The notes under the pieces: model-generated | What the model was told of the DNA's origin: nothing | What the model saw: the letters and a program-made list of their open reading frames with translations, nothing else | Databases searched by the model: none | Translations under genes and position numbers: made by a program | From: an uncultured Nitrospira sp. | Lineage (GTDB): Bacteria > Nitrospirota > Nitrospiria > Nitrospirales > Nitrospiraceae | Direction: 5' to 3' | Length of the DNA: 64,000 nucleotides | Assembly (NCBI GenBank): GCA_902500805.1 | Contig: CABVSA010000006.1 | Span: forward strand, 1 to 64,000 | In this document: positions 34,051 to 43,851 of the stretch, one piece after another | Layout: each line of letters starts with the position of its first letter | Position numbering within the stretch: the stretch's first letter is position 1

Positions 34051-35397
34051 TTAGAGCTCATTTGCAATTCGAGGAGAGGAAGGGATCATCGGTTCGGACC
34101 GGATGGTCGTGGAAGCCTCGCTATCCTTTGTACTGAGAAGCAAACCATACAAGATGAGCATGGCGATACCGAGGTGATGATAACTTTTTAAGGCTTCCCA
34201 TCTGACTCTCCCCACGACTTCATAATTCAGGACCATCGTCAGGACCACATACACCGCGAGCATCGTGTATCCTGTGCGGCTCAACGCTCCGCTCATCTTT
34301 GTTGCGGCAGCGACGACGATACAGGCCGCCGGTATCATCCAGACAAGATGCTGATCCCACGTGATAGGCGAAAGAAACAGTGCCAAGAGAAGGACTCCCG
34401 CGCACTCTCGCCCCCATTCCGAATCTCCAGGCCCTTGAAATGTTCGCCGACTAGACCAGGCGAATAGTCCCACGACAGCGATTACAGCCACCCCAACAAT
34501 GGCATTCGCCAGCGGTCCAGGAAGATCCAACACCGGCTTGTAACTCTCATCGACTTGCCGCAATCGATGAGTTGGGGGATACGTCACCAGATACCGCAGC
34601 ATGGTATGGCGGAGCGAAAGGTTGGCCTTCTGGAGCTCATTTTCTTGCCGCCCCTCCACCTGTCGATCAAGTACCGATAACACCGCATTCTTCGTCCATT
34701 CCATGTGATGGTCCCACCAACTCACCGGCCCCATATAGAGAACGGGCAGCAGAATCCAAAGAACGGTCGCGAGGACCGTGTACGAGGCTAGGCGCCACTG
34801 CCGCTTCCAGAGAAACAACAGCACGAAGAGCGCAGGCGTAATCTTCAGGACGATGCTGAACCCCATCAAGGCAGCTCCCAGGCATTCCCGACCGACCCAT
34901 ATGGCATAGATTCCCCCGGCGATAATGCCTAGCAGCATGAGATGTGGACCGCCGTCATCAAGATCATTCAAGATAAACTGGAGTGTTAAGGCTCCTGCGC
35001 CGACTCCTACCAGCAATCGACTCCACGGTTGCGCTCCGGAAGAACCAGACACCATCCGGTGAAAGAATATGACCGTCATGACTAAACATCCGATAGCCAC
35101 AGCATACCGCAGGGCCAAACTTGGATTTCTCTCCAGCATGAGCAGTGGAGCAAAATAAATCCCCGTGGTGGGCAAATACATATAGCAGTAGTCGTTGGCG
35201 TAGAGATATTCACCGGTGAGAAAGCGCCGTCCGATCTCGCGATGGATATCGATGTCGCGGAAGTGATACGACCGCCCGAAGGAAATAATGTAGCCGTGTA
35301 CGACCGCAGCAATGGTAAGGCCGAGTCTTGCTAGTCGGATAAAGAACGGAGTTTGGGCGAGATCACAAATCCAATGGATGATCGATTGCAATTGCAT
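34051..35397 (-). CDS. GT87 (DUF2029) integral membrane glycosyltransferase
   Basis: A 448-residue membrane protein with about ten hydrophobic segments. The early loop with HFRDIDIHREIGRRFLTGEY and YCYMYLPTTGIYFAPL is characteristic of the GT87/DUF2029 family, polyprenyl-phosphate-mannose-dependent mannosyltransferases that act on the outer face of the inner membrane. An aspartate in the first loop (RDID) is the likely catalytic residue. The substrate cannot be told. No clear ribosome binding site; I use ATG 35397, with GTG 35409 the alternative. Confidence 0.8.
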   Translation of the reverse strand: MQLQSIIHWICDLAQTPFFIRLARLGLTIAAVVHGYIISFGRSYHFRDIDIHREIGRRFLTGEYLYANDYCYMYLPTTGIYFAPLLMLERNPSLALRYAVAIGCLVMTVIFFHRMVSGSSGAQPWSRLLVGVGAGALTLQFILNDLDDGGPHLMLLGIIAGGIYAIWVGRECLGAALMGFSIVLKITPALFVLLFLWKRQWRLASYTVLATVLWILLPVLYMGPVSWWDHHMEWTKNAVLSVLDRQVEGRQENELQKANLSLRHTMLRYLVTYPPTHRLRQVDESYKPVLDLPGPLANAIVGVAVIAVVGLFAWSSRRTFQGPGDSEWGRECAGVLLLALFLSPITWDQHLVWMIPAACIVVAAATKMSGALSRTGYTMLAVYVVLTMVLNYEVVGRVRWEALKSYHHLGIAMLILYGLLLSTKDSEASTTIRSEPMIPSSPRIANEL

Positions 35398-35507
35398 GCT
35401 GCTACGCACAGTGACATGCGCCAGAACGACACGTCAATTGTTTCTTTGATGAGCCATGTCCAGAAGGAAGCTGAAGAGGCGCGAACCGCCGTAGTGCGAG
35501 AGTTGAA

Positions 35508-36692
35508 TTACCTGTGGGGCAAGACTGGAATTTCTCTACCGAGAGTTGAGGGCTGATCGCCCTGAGGAATAAGAGGTTCCCATGCGCTCGCAGCACCGGA
35601 AGCAGCTGACCCAGCATTCCCTTCCGCTTCTTTCTCCTTCGCGAGCTGCTCCACTTCCACAATCAGCGTGTCCATCAGTTCTTCCATCGGGACCTTGCGA
35701 ACAAGCTTCCCCTTCTTGAACAAAATACCTTTCCCTTCGCCGCCGGCAATCCCAATATCGGCCTCTTTTCCTTCTCCGATCCCATTCACAACACATCCGA
35801 GCACGGATACATTCAACGGCGTCTTAATATGACCGAGCTTCTTCTCAAGTTCGTTCGCCATACGGACGACGTCGATTTCAACTCTTCCGCAAGTCGGACA
35901 GGCAATGACATTGATTCCCCGATGGCGCAGCTCAAGCGACTTCAGAATCTCGTAGCCGACCTTCACTTCTTCGACCGGATCGGCGGCAAGCGACACCCGC
36001 AACGTATCGCCGATGCCTTGCGAGAGAAGATATCCAAGGCCCATGGCCGACTTCACAGCTCCGGTCATCGCCGTGCCAGCTTCGGTAATGCCGATATGCA
36101 ACGGGTAGTTCGACTGCATCGCAAAGAGATAGTAGGCATCGATCGCGTGGTGCACATCGGATGCCTTGAGCGACACCTTCATATTGGTGAAGCCGACATC
36201 CTCGAGCGAACGAACCGCGTTCAACGCCGACTCGGCCAATGCTTCTGGGGAGGGCCAGCCGTATTTCTCCAGCAAGTGCCGCTCGAGCGACCCGCCGTTC
36301 ACCCCGACACGGATGGGAATGCCGTTGTCGTTGACCGCCTTAATAACTTCTTCGACTTTCCACCAGGCGCCGATATTGCCTGGATTGATACGGACGCAAT
36401 CGACGATCTTTGCCGCTTGCAATGCGAGACGATGATCGAAGTGAATATCCGCAATCAACGGTACCGTCATTGCGGCTTTGATCTTCGGCAGGGCGGCCGC
36501 CGCTTCTTCGTCCGGCACGGCCACGCGAATGATTTCGCAGCCGACTTCTTCAAGTCTACGGATCTCCTCAATGGTCGCATTGGTATCACGCGTATCGGTC
36601 GAGCACATCGACTGGACCGATACCGGTGCTTCACCACCGATCTTCACCGTGCCGACTTGAATCTGCCGAGTCTTTCGCCGCGTAATATGCAT
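35508..36692 (-). CDS. ispG: 4-hydroxy-3-methylbut-2-enyl diphosphate synthase (IspG/GcpE)
   Basis: A 394-residue iron-sulfur enzyme of the MEP pathway that converts methylerythritol cyclodiphosphate to HMBPP. The TIM-barrel part carries VQSMCSTDTRD and ADIHFDHRLAL, and RINPGNIG; the C-terminal cluster domain has CPTCGR and GCVVNGIGEG, together the three cluster cysteines. The length fits the bacterial short form. A ~40-residue Ala/Ser/Pro-rich extension follows the family end. The dxs gene lies 37 bases upstream in the same direction, and ispH is 15 kb away. Confidence 0.96.
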   Translation of the reverse strand: MHITRRKTRQIQVGTVKIGGEAPVSVQSMCSTDTRDTNATIEEIRRLEEVGCEIIRVAVPDEEAAAALPKIKAAMTVPLIADIHFDHRLALQAAKIVDCVRINPGNIGAWWKVEEVIKAVNDNGIPIRVGVNGGSLERHLLEKYGWPSPEALAESALNAVRSLEDVGFTNMKVSLKASDVHHAIDAYYLFAMQSNYPLHIGITEAGTAMTGAVKSAMGLGYLLSQGIGDTLRVSLAADPVEEVKVGYEILKSLELRHRGINVIACPTCGRVEIDVVRMANELEKKLGHIKTPLNVSVLGCVVNGIGEGKEADIGIAGGEGKGILFKKGKLVRKVPMEELMDTLIVEVEQLAKEKEAEGNAGSAASGAASAWEPLIPQGDQPSTLGREIPVLPHR

Positions 36693-36729
36693 CTAGTGGC
36701 TCGCCTTACCCTTTACCCCTCACGTTCCT

Positions 36730-38676
36730 TTAACTACCTTGTTCATCACCATGTGGAAGATGACCGGCATGGACAGTCCCCGCGAATTGTGATTTTTCTG
36801 ACGGTGCCTTCCCGAGGAGCTCTTTGACACTTTGATAAATGCCTTCTGCCGTCAGCCCATATCGCTCCCGCAGCAAATCTTGCGGCCCCTGCTCAATGTA
36901 CCAATCAGGCAAACCAAGCACCTTGGTCCTCACACCAGAGACACCCGCCTCCGCCAACGTCTCGAGCACCGCAGACCCGAACCCGCCCATCTTACAGCCT
37001 TCTTCAACCGTCACGACATACCGAACCCGCTTTGCGACATCCACGACCAATTCCTGATCGAGCGGCTTCACAAACCGGCCATTGACGACCGCCGTAGAGA
37101 CGCCTTCTTCGCTGAGTCGCTGAGCAGCCTCCATCGCTTGCCACACGGATACACCGATCGCCATGATCGCCACGTCCGTTCCATCCTTCAACAACTCACC
37201 TTTCCCGATGGGCAACGTATGCGGAGCCGTGTCCATCTTGACGCCCAGACTCACTCCGCGCGGATACCGCACTGAAATCGGGCCATTATATTCCAGAGAG
37301 GTTTTCATCATATGCTGAAGCTCGTTCTCATCTTTTGGCGCCATCACAACCATATTAGGAACATGACGCAAGAAGGCGTAGTCAAACGCACCGTGGTGAG
37401 TGGTTCCATCCTCAGCCACGAGACCGCCACGATCGATGCAGAATGCCACAGGAAGATTCTGTGTCGCCACGTCGTGCACAACTTGATCATAGGCCCGTTG
37501 GAGAAACGTCGCATACATCGCGACGACCGGTTTCAGCCCTTGCGCCGCAAGCCCTGCGGCAAAGGTCACGGCATGTTGCTCAGCAATTCCAACGTCGTAG
37601 AGACGATCGGGGAATTCTTTCTCGAACGCCGTCAGGCCTGTCCCCTCACACATGGCTGCCGTGATGGCAACAATGCGTTTATCCTCACGGGCTAATTTTA
37701 CCAGCGTATCCATTGCGAATGCCGTGTATGAAGGGCGCGCGGCTTTTTTCGCAGGGGCACCCGTCTCGCGAACAAACGGCGGGCAGGCATGAAACCACAC
37801 CGGATTCTTCATGGCCGGCTCATACCCAAGCCCCTTCTTCGTAATGATATGGAGAAGGACCGGTCCCTTCATTTTCAGCACGTTCTCGAGTGTTGGAAGG
37901 AGATGTTCGAAATTGTGCCCATCGATAGGACCGCTGTATTGAAACCCAAGCTCCTCGAACAGTAATCCAGGGAGGATCACGCCTTTCGCGAGCTCTTCGG
38001 CACGACGAGCGAGCTTTTGCATATCACTGCCGATATGGGGGATCTTGCCCAGCAGCTGCCCCGTTTCTTCACGCATCTTCCCGTAAAACTCACCCGTAAT
38101 TGTTCGGCTCAAATACGCGGAGATCGCCCCGACATTTTTCGAGATCGACATCTGATTGTCATTGAGGATAACGAGGAAATCTTTTCCAAGCCCTCCGGCG
38201 TGATGCAGACCTTCGAGCGTCATGCCGGCCGTCATCGCCCCATCACCGACGACACACACGACTTTATGTTTTTGCTTCAGCTGCTCACGGCCTTCTACCA
38301 TACCAAAAGCAGCCGACACCCCAGTCCCGGCATGTCCAGCATTGAATGTGTCGTATTCACTTTCTTCCCGCTTGCAGAACCCGCTCAGCCCTCCGTACTG
38401 GCGAAGCGTATGGAACTGTTCGCGGCGACCGGTCAGGAGTTTATGCGTATAGGACTGGTTACTGGTGTCCCAGACAATCTTGTCGGTCGGCGTATCGAGG
38501 AGATACTGCAGGGCAACCGTGAGCTCAACCACACCCAAATTTGAGGCCAAGTGTCCACCGACATTGGAGACTGCGCCGATGATCTGCTCACGAATCTCTT
38601 GGCACAGCGCCGGAAACCGGTCTGGAGATAGTCGTTTCAGATCAGCAGGGCTATGGATCTTTTTCAAGATGGACAT
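36730..38676 (-). CDS. dxs: 1-deoxy-D-xylulose-5-phosphate synthase
   Basis: A 648-residue thiamine-diphosphate enzyme, the first step of the MEP pathway (pyruvate plus glyceraldehyde 3-phosphate to DXP). Signatures are HLASNLGVVELTVALQYL, the ThDP motif GDGAMTAGMTLEGLHHAG, SIDRGGLV-like VAFCIDRGGLVAEDG with THHGAFDYAFLR, and the C-terminal transketolase domain. I choose ATG 38676, preceded by AGGAGAG; a frame start at 38703 adds nine residues without support. It is transcribed toward ispG. Confidence 0.96.
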   Translation of the reverse strand: MSILKKIHSPADLKRLSPDRFPALCQEIREQIIGAVSNVGGHLASNLGVVELTVALQYLLDTPTDKIVWDTSNQSYTHKLLTGRREQFHTLRQYGGLSGFCKREESEYDTFNAGHAGTGVSAAFGMVEGREQLKQKHKVVCVVGDGAMTAGMTLEGLHHAGGLGKDFLVILNDNQMSISKNVGAISAYLSRTITGEFYGKMREETGQLLGKIPHIGSDMQKLARRAEELAKGVILPGLLFEELGFQYSGPIDGHNFEHLLPTLENVLKMKGPVLLHIITKKGLGYEPAMKNPVWFHACPPFVRETGAPAKKAARPSYTAFAMDTLVKLAREDKRIVAITAAMCEGTGLTAFEKEFPDRLYDVGIAEQHAVTFAAGLAAQGLKPVVAMYATFLQRAYDQVVHDVATQNLPVAFCIDRGGLVAEDGTTHHGAFDYAFLRHVPNMVVMAPKDENELQHMMKTSLEYNGPISVRYPRGVSLGVKMDTAPHTLPIGKGELLKDGTDVAIMAIGVSVWQAMEAAQRLSEEGVSTAVVNGRFVKPLDQELVVDVAKRVRYVVTVEEGCKMGGFGSAVLETLAEAGVSGVRTKVLGLPDWYIEQGPQDLLRERYGLTAEGIYQSVKELLGKAPSEKSQFAGTVHAGHLPHGDEQGS

Positions 38677-39101
38677 GGATGCTCTCCTTCGTTTGTCTAC
38701 CATGGACGCTCACCGCCTTTGGCAGGAATGCGCGACCTCTCACCTAATCCAGGAGCGAATTTTGCTGAAGTTTCACACAGGAATCACATGAAGTCAAGTA
38801 CTTACGGAAGGCACACCGACGTCAGAAACCACTCACACGGCACGTGGTACGAACGTTCACGCAGTCGTCAGCCCCTGTCAGCTCATCCGCAGGCAGGAGG
38901 CCCGAAGATACTCGAGCTCTGTACTCCCTCAGTTCAGAGGTTCAGGAGGCTCTACGGCTCATACAGAGATTGCACCGCATCTCTACCGGCTGGAACCTTG
39001 CCAGACGCCACCTTGAGCGTCGAAAGGCCCTTCAGATTCAGCCTCGCGCACACTGAGGTCGCACCTGTTCATGGGAACAGGAAGAGTTTGGTACCGGCTT
39101 A
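38677..39101. other. intergenic stretch between dxs and the Omp85-type gene
   Basis: About 420 bases. It contains the dxs upstream region and one weak plus-strand frame at 38844-39056; otherwise nothing. Confidence 0.45.
38844..39056 (+). CDS. possible small hypothetical protein
   Basis: A 70-residue frame with GTG start and a basic amphipathic helix (SEVQEALRLIQRLHRIS). It lacks a ribosome binding site and runs opposite to its neighbours. Weakly supported. Confidence 0.25.
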   Translation: MVRTFTQSSAPVSSSAGRRPEDTRALYSLSSEVQEALRLIQRLHRISTGWNLARRHLERRKALQIQPRAH

Positions 39102-40310
39102 CTAATATGGGAAATCCAATCCAGCAAAAATAGCTCCCCCTTCCTTACTGAAACCATAGTCGATCCGTCCCACCACGTTGGGGCGAATGATCCCTCGAAA
39201 TCCAATGCCTGGCGTAATGCGATAGTCTTTGAAGCTGACATTTTTGAACGAGTTGAACACTTGGCCAGTGTCGATAAACGGCGCAATTTCGAAATCTGCC
39301 ATAACTCCCGCAAGACGTGCCCGCAGGATGTGGATCCGCTCTTCGACACTGAAGGCAATCATCTGTTTGTCGATGTATCGATCCACGCCAAAACCACGCA
39401 ACGTATTTTGTCCACCGAGCGAGCTCTGTTCAAAAAACGGCACGTCCGTGCCAATCGTGGCTTGCAGTTCCCCGTGAACCACTAAAATGGCCCGTTTGGA
39501 CTCACTGGCAAACATTTTCTTCACATCAAGCCCATACCGTGAATAGAGCGGATGATCGCCGTTCTTGAAATCGTAGTTCAGCTCAGCATAGGCCGTCACC
39601 GCCATTCCATCAGTCGGTGTCACGAGATTATTCCGAGTATCGTAGTGGAAGCTGATCCGCTGGCCGAGGACTGTCGCGCCGTCGACACCTGGTGCGTTCG
39701 GGAAATTCGTACCTGAGAACGGGAGGTCCGTTGCGCCTTCCTGAATCGATTGCATATGGCGAAGTCGTTGACTCACCGCAATCTGCGTCACTTCATTGGC
39801 ATAGACGCCGAATTTCCAATTCAGTCTCGTCTCGGACGCCGTATAGTTTGTCTCATCATCCTTGTGCGTTGTGGGTCCCAGCCCGAAAAACCGTACCGTC
39901 GCATTCTTGAAATGCATCGCACTGAACCCAATACTGTATCGGCCGTTACTAAAACCTGGGTCCACATAGCTCAATAAAAACTTTCTCTCGATCCGCTCAG
40001 TCCATGATGCGATCCCTCGCAGCTCCTTTCCACCCGGCTCATAGCGAAATAAATTGACGGTGCCTCGCGTCCCCACGATGGAGTTGTAGACCACCATCGG
40101 TGCGACCAAATACTTCAGATCGCCATCCGGCCCAGTAAAGAGGGCCGGCACAATCAGTCCGATATCGTTGCCGTCGTTCTTGCTGCTGCTGATGGCAGGG
40201 ATTGGGAACAGCTTGACCTCAGCCTGAACCTCGTTGAGAGGCGCAAGACAAACGGTCACGCACGAGATAAAGACAAAGCCAATCGCAAGGCTACGCATAC
40301 ACGTCGTCAT
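39102..40310 (-). CDS. Omp85-family outer membrane beta-barrel (surface antigen D15-like)
   Basis: About 402 residues: a signal peptide (ending VQA) and a beta-barrel of the bacterial surface antigen/Omp85 type, without POTRA domains at the N-terminus. Supporting patterns are the late strands FLGGQNTLRGFG-like SSLGGQNTLRGFGVDRYID, ITPGIGFRGIIRPNVVGRID and a terminal aromatic (GLDFPY). Related short barrels act in lipid or protein insertion. It lies 16 bases from mlaC in the same direction, so a role linked with lipid transport to the outer membrane is attractive. Start at ATG 40310; a longer frame overlaps mlaC. Confidence 0.82.
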   Translation of the reverse strand: MTTCMRSLAIGFVFISCVTVCLAPLNEVQAEVKLFPIPAISSSKNDGNDIGLIVPALFTGPDGDLKYLVAPMVVYNSIVGTRGTVNLFRYEPGGKELRGIASWTERIERKFLLSYVDPGFSNGRYSIGFSAMHFKNATVRFFGLGPTTHKDDETNYTASETRLNWKFGVYANEVTQIAVSQRLRHMQSIQEGATDLPFSGTNFPNAPGVDGATVLGQRISFHYDTRNNLVTPTDGMAVTAYAELNYDFKNGDHPLYSRYGLDVKKMFASESKRAILVVHGELQATIGTDVPFFEQSSLGGQNTLRGFGVDRYIDKQMIAFSVEERIHILRARLAGVMADFEIAPFIDTGQVFNSFKNVSFKDYRITPGIGFRGIIRPNVVGRIDYGFSKEGGAIFAGLDFPY

Positions 40311-40326
40311 CACTTCAGAACCGGCG

Positions 40327-40968
40327 CTATGGTGCCTTGAGCTTGTCGGATTTCTTGCGGAGCTGGTCAACGAGATCCGTGTACGAAGAGGCACGAAGAA
40401 TCTTCGTAAACTGTCCACGGTAGTTATTCACCAAACTAACATTGTCCACGACGACATCATAGACCCGCCACTCGTCGGCTTTGTTGATCAGTCGATAATC
40501 GAGAGGAATTTCCGTTTTCCCGGAAAGCACTTTCGTCCGGACCTCGGCATACTCTTTCTCTGTGCGTTCATTCAGATACTCTACGCCTTCGCCGGAATAG
40601 GTCTCGATCTTATCCGCATACGAATTCGTCAACAACGTGCGAAACAGATCGACGAACTCCTGCTTCTGTTGGTCTGTCAGTTGGTTCCAGGGAGCTCCAA
40701 GAGCTCGCCGAGACATTTCAGCATAGTCAAATCGTCCCGACACCACCGTTTCAAGCATGTGTCGGCGCGCATCCGCTTTCGCCGGCTGCTTGAGTTCTTT
40801 ATCCCGTACGATCCGGAGCACTTCATCAATGGTTGCCTTCATCGCTACCGTGGGCTCCCCTGCAACACTTGGGATAGGCGTACTCACACTGACCACCGTC
40901 ATGAGCAACAACACCACGATGGGCCAACGAGACACTTCTCCCCTGCTCCACCACGTCCTCATTGCCAT
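40327..40968 (-). CDS. mlaC: periplasmic phospholipid-binding protein MlaC
   Basis: About 213 residues: a signal peptide (ending SVAG), then the MlaC/Ttg2D fold with ARRHMLETVVSGRFDYAEMSRRALG, WNQLTDQQKQEFVDLFRTLL and the conserved WRVYDVVVDNVSLVNNYRGQ. MlaC carries phospholipid between the inner-membrane MlaFED complex and the outer membrane. The gene order mlaE-mlaF-mlaD-mlaC is intact in this window. Start at ATG 40968, with an in-frame ATG six bases later as the alternative; a GAGG lies just upstream of both. Confidence 0.93.
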   Translation of the reverse strand: MAMRTWWSRGEVSRWPIVVLLLMTVVSVSTPIPSVAGEPTVAMKATIDEVLRIVRDKELKQPAKADARRHMLETVVSGRFDYAEMSRRALGAPWNQLTDQQKQEFVDLFRTLLTNSYADKIETYSGEGVEYLNERTEKEYAEVRTKVLSGKTEIPLDYRLINKADEWRVYDVVVDNVSLVNNYRGQFTKILRASSYTDLVDQLRKKSDKLKAP

Positions 40969-41030
40969 ATCCTCACCTACTCCCTTGATCCAATAGCTCA
41001 TTTCTTCGCGCATGATTCCATGCGTTCAAA

Positions 41031-41477
41031 TTAATTGACTTTGCCGTGCACATATTGGCTCACCAATTCCTCCAAGTCGAGACCGGACTCGGTATCTCGA
41101 ATGGTCTCACCCGGCTTCAAGGGATCGCCCCCTCCGCCCGGCGACAGCGCCAGGTACTTTTCACCGATGATCCCTCTTGTCTTGATCGATGCAATGGTAT
41201 CAGAATAGAGCTTCGTCCCATTGTGCAACCCTAGTCGGACGAGAGCCCGATCCTCCTTCAGGCTGATGGTCTTGACGCGACCCACTTCAACGCCGGCGAT
41301 TTCCACAGCTGCCCCAGATTTCAATCCGGTCGCGGAGTTGAACAACGCATCGATCTCATAGAGATCTCCACCGATCAGTTCCAATTTCCCAAGCTTGACT
41401 GAGAGATACCCCAACGAGATGACCCCGATCAGCACAAATACACCGACAATCATCTCCAGCTTGGCTTTCTCCATCAC
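41031..41477 (-). CDS. mlaD: MCE-domain protein MlaD
   Basis: A 148-residue protein: one N-terminal membrane helix (about 8-26) and one MCE domain with ATGLKSGAAVEIAGVEVGRV, LGLHNGTKLYSD and IIGEKYLALSPGG. MlaD forms the hexameric lipid channel of the MlaFEDB transporter. Length and single-domain form fit the short MlaD type. Confidence 0.94.
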   Translation of the reverse strand: MMEKAKLEMIVGVFVLIGVISLGYLSVKLGKLELIGGDLYEIDALFNSATGLKSGAAVEIAGVEVGRVKTISLKEDRALVRLGLHNGTKLYSDTIASIKTRGIIGEKYLALSPGGGGDPLKPGETIRDTESGLDLEELVSQYVHGKVN

Positions 41478-41486
41478 GACACTCCT

Positions 41487-42245
41487 TTAGCTTGCGGACC
41501 CGGGGCTTGCCATCAAAACCGTCCCTCCCACCGAAATGAATTCCTTGATCTCCGGATCAGTAGTTCGTTGGAATTCAGACGGCTCGGCCATCGCTGCGAT
41601 CTTCCCGTGCTTCAACATCGCCACATAATCGGAAATTCCGAAGATTTCCGGGATTTCATGGCTCACCATCACCGCGGTAAACCCGAACTTCCGCTGCATA
41701 CTCGTAATCAGATCATGAATCGACTTGGCCATGAGCGGGTCAAGCCCCGTGGTCGGCTCATCGAAGAGCATGATCTCCGGCTGCATGACCAACGCGCGTG
41801 CCAAGCCTGCACGCTTACGCATCCCTCCGCTCAACTCTGCTGGAAATTTATGTCCCATCCCGGTCAAACCGACCTGATCAAGTTTTTCCTCGACCCGGCT
41901 GGCCACCTCGGATCCTTTCAATCGGAGCTTTTCCCGAAGGGGGAACGCGACATTTTCAAACACCGTCAGCGAGTCGAACAACGCCGCCCCCTGGAACAAC
42001 ATCGCAAACCGCTTGCGCACTTCATTCAGCGCATGCCCTCGAAGCCGCGAAATCTCGACGTCATCGACCCACACCTCCCCAGAATCAGGCTGGAGCAAAC
42101 CGATCATATGTTTCAGCAAGACGCTCTTGCCTTCTCCACTGCGCCCAATGATCGTCGTGAGTTTCCCTTCCGGCACTGCGAGATCGACGCCTCTCAATAC
42201 CTGCTGCCCACCCAAAGTCTTCGTCACCCCGACAAGCTTCAACAT
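41487..42245 (-). CDS. mlaF: lipid-transport ABC ATPase MlaF
   Basis: A 252-residue ABC ATPase with Walker A GRSGEGKSVLL, Q-loop, signature ELSGGMRKRAGLARAL and Walker B IMLFDEPTTGLDP; KSVLLKHMIGLL and the GGMRKR signature are typical of MlaF/Mkl proteins. It energises lipid movement by MlaE. It lies 9 bases from mlaD and directly after mlaE. Confidence 0.95.
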   Translation of the reverse strand: MLKLVGVTKTLGGQQVLRGVDLAVPEGKLTTIIGRSGEGKSVLLKHMIGLLQPDSGEVWVDDVEISRLRGHALNEVRKRFAMLFQGAALFDSLTVFENVAFPLREKLRLKGSEVASRVEEKLDQVGLTGMGHKFPAELSGGMRKRAGLARALVMQPEIMLFDEPTTGLDPLMAKSIHDLITSMQRKFGFTAVMVSHEIPEIFGISDYVAMLKHGKIAAMAEPSEFQRTTDPEIKEFISVGGTVLMASPGSAS

Positions 42246-42247
42246 GA

Positions 42248-43021
42248 TTACAGATTAAAGAGGAGAGCGGTCAAGAAATAGTCCCACACGAGAATCAGGA
42301 CCGACGACAGTACGACCGCCTCAGTCGTGGCGTTGCCCAGACCCTCGGCACTCATTTTGGTAAAGAACCCCTTATAACAACAAATCCAGCTGATAATCAG
42401 CCCAAAACTGATGGATTTCAGGATGCCCCCATAGACATCTTTCCACTCAACCGCAGACTCTATGGAATTCCAATAGGTCCCGGCATTCACCCCAAGCAGC
42501 TCAACTCCCACAACATGGCCACCGTAAATTCCCACGACATCAAATATAGCGACCAAGAGTGGCACGCCGATCAATCCCGCGACCAATTTGGGCGCGATCA
42601 GGTATTGGAGCGGATTGACGGCCATGGTATCGAGGGCATCAATCTGTTCCGTGATCCGCATGATTCCGATCTCCGCCGTCATGGCTGACCCCGCTCTCGC
42701 CGTCACCATCAGTGCGGCCAAGACCGGCCCCAGCTCGCGAATCATACTGACCGCCACGGCTGCTCCAAGCAACCCTTCCGATCCAAACTTCCGCAACGTA
42801 TGATAGCCTTGCAACGCCAGCACCATACCCGTGAAGGTCGCCGTCAGCACGACGACAAACGTCGATTTATAGCCGATAAAATGGAGTTGTTTGACGGTTT
42901 GAATGGCTCGAAACGGGGGACGTGCCAACCAGCCAAAGGCCGACAGCACGAAGATCAGCATGCGACCCATTTCGGCCACGTAAAAAAGAGCCCATCGGCC
43001 TAGTGCTTCAAGAAAGTTCAT
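42248..43021 (-). CDS. mlaE: lipid-transport permease MlaE
   Basis: A 257-residue inner-membrane permease with about five or six hydrophobic segments and the family patterns FTGMVLALQGYHTLRKFG, RELGPVLAALMVTARAGSAM and EIGIMRITEQIDALDTMAVN. ATG 43021 matches the family N-terminus; a frame to 43192 overlaps hpnG and is not protein-like. The start is two bases from the stop of hpnG, which suggests one transcript from shc through mlaC. Confidence 0.95.
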   Translation of the reverse strand: MNFLEALGRWALFYVAEMGRMLIFVLSAFGWLARPPFRAIQTVKQLHFIGYKSTFVVVLTATFTGMVLALQGYHTLRKFGSEGLLGAAVAVSMIRELGPVLAALMVTARAGSAMTAEIGIMRITEQIDALDTMAVNPLQYLIAPKLVAGLIGVPLLVAIFDVVGIYGGHVVGVELLGVNAGTYWNSIESAVEWKDVYGGILKSISFGLIISWICCYKGFFTKMSAEGLGNATTEAVVLSSVLILVWDYFLTALLFNL

Positions 43022-43023
43022 GG

Positions 43024-43851
43024 TCACACGGATGATGAGGCACTCTTCTGTCTGAGATGAGCCATTGCCGCGACATATTGCCGAAAAAATACCGTCAACG
43101 CGTCTGCCGCAATCATACTCTGCCGACGCAGCCGACCGAGCCCCAAGAGAGACGACGGAGCAGCCAGAATACTCCCGATCCCTTTGAGCCACCCAGTGGG
43201 CCTGAGAAAGAGATTGAAGTCAAGCGGAAGATCTTCATCGAGCAGATCCGAGACCGTTCGAATAATGATAAATGGCGTATGAGCCCGATGTGCTTCCACA
43301 GCCAAGGCTTCGCTCTCCATATCAAGGCCGATTGCTTGCATCTTCTCTGCAATGGCTCGTTTTTCCTGAGCACTCCCGATCACATGATCGGCCGAGACAA
43401 AGCGACCCATGGGCACCGCGGGCACTATGGCCTGAATGCACCTGACTAGACGATCCCGTGCTTCGCACGGGACATCAATAGGCGGTACGGGCTCCGTGCC
43501 CTGGCTGCCGCTATATACCACCTCATGACCGACTAAAAGCGCGCCGATACCTACTGCGATCAGTGCGCAGGCAAACCCTGTCGAGATGATGAGAGAGAAG
43601 GATTGGTGGTCAAGCAACCGGACAGCACATTGCCGTGCCTTTTCCGGACCGACACCGGTCTGAACCAGCCAATATTCTTGTCCCCTGTCAACATGCACAA
43701 GGATATGTATGCCATCGACGGTTCGTTCAACCACCGGATGGAAGGCCGACCGTATCGCCCTCATTTCCCATGGTGTCGCCGCGAAGACAGCGATGCGCGT
43801 ACTCGTCTGCCCATTCAAAGATAGCGGAGGAAGAAGACCGGCGGGGGTCAA
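43024..43851 (-). CDS. hpnG: hopanoid-associated nucleoside phosphorylase HpnG
   Basis: A 275-residue member of the purine nucleoside phosphorylase/MTA-SAH nucleosidase superfamily. Visible family residues are FAATPWEMRAI near the start, the ISTGFACAL glycine turn, DMESEALA, which binds the ribose, and RTVSDLLDED with the catalytic aspartate. HpnG removes adenine from adenosylhopane after HpnH, giving ribosylhopane. It lies next to squalene-hopene cyclase. The start appears to be TTG at 43851, overlapping the shc stop (TTGA). Confidence 0.88.
   Translation of the reverse strand: MTPAGLLPPLSLNGQTSTRIAVFAATPWEMRAIRSAFHPVVERTVDGIHILVHVDRGQEYWLVQTGVGPEKARQCAVRLLDHQSFSLIISTGFACALIAVGIGALLVGHEVVYSGSQGTEPVPPIDVPCEARDRLVRCIQAIVPAVPMGRFVSADHVIGSAQEKRAIAEKMQAIGLDMESEALAVEAHRAHTPFIIIRTVSDLLDEDLPLDFNLFLRPTGWLKGIGSILAAPSSLLGLGRLRRQSMIAADALTVFFRQYVAAMAHLRQKSASSSV

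Noticed and set aside
42248-43192. Longer MlaE with 57 extra N-terminal residues
   Set aside because: The extension overlaps hpnG and does not match MlaE proteins, which begin near the ATG at 43021.
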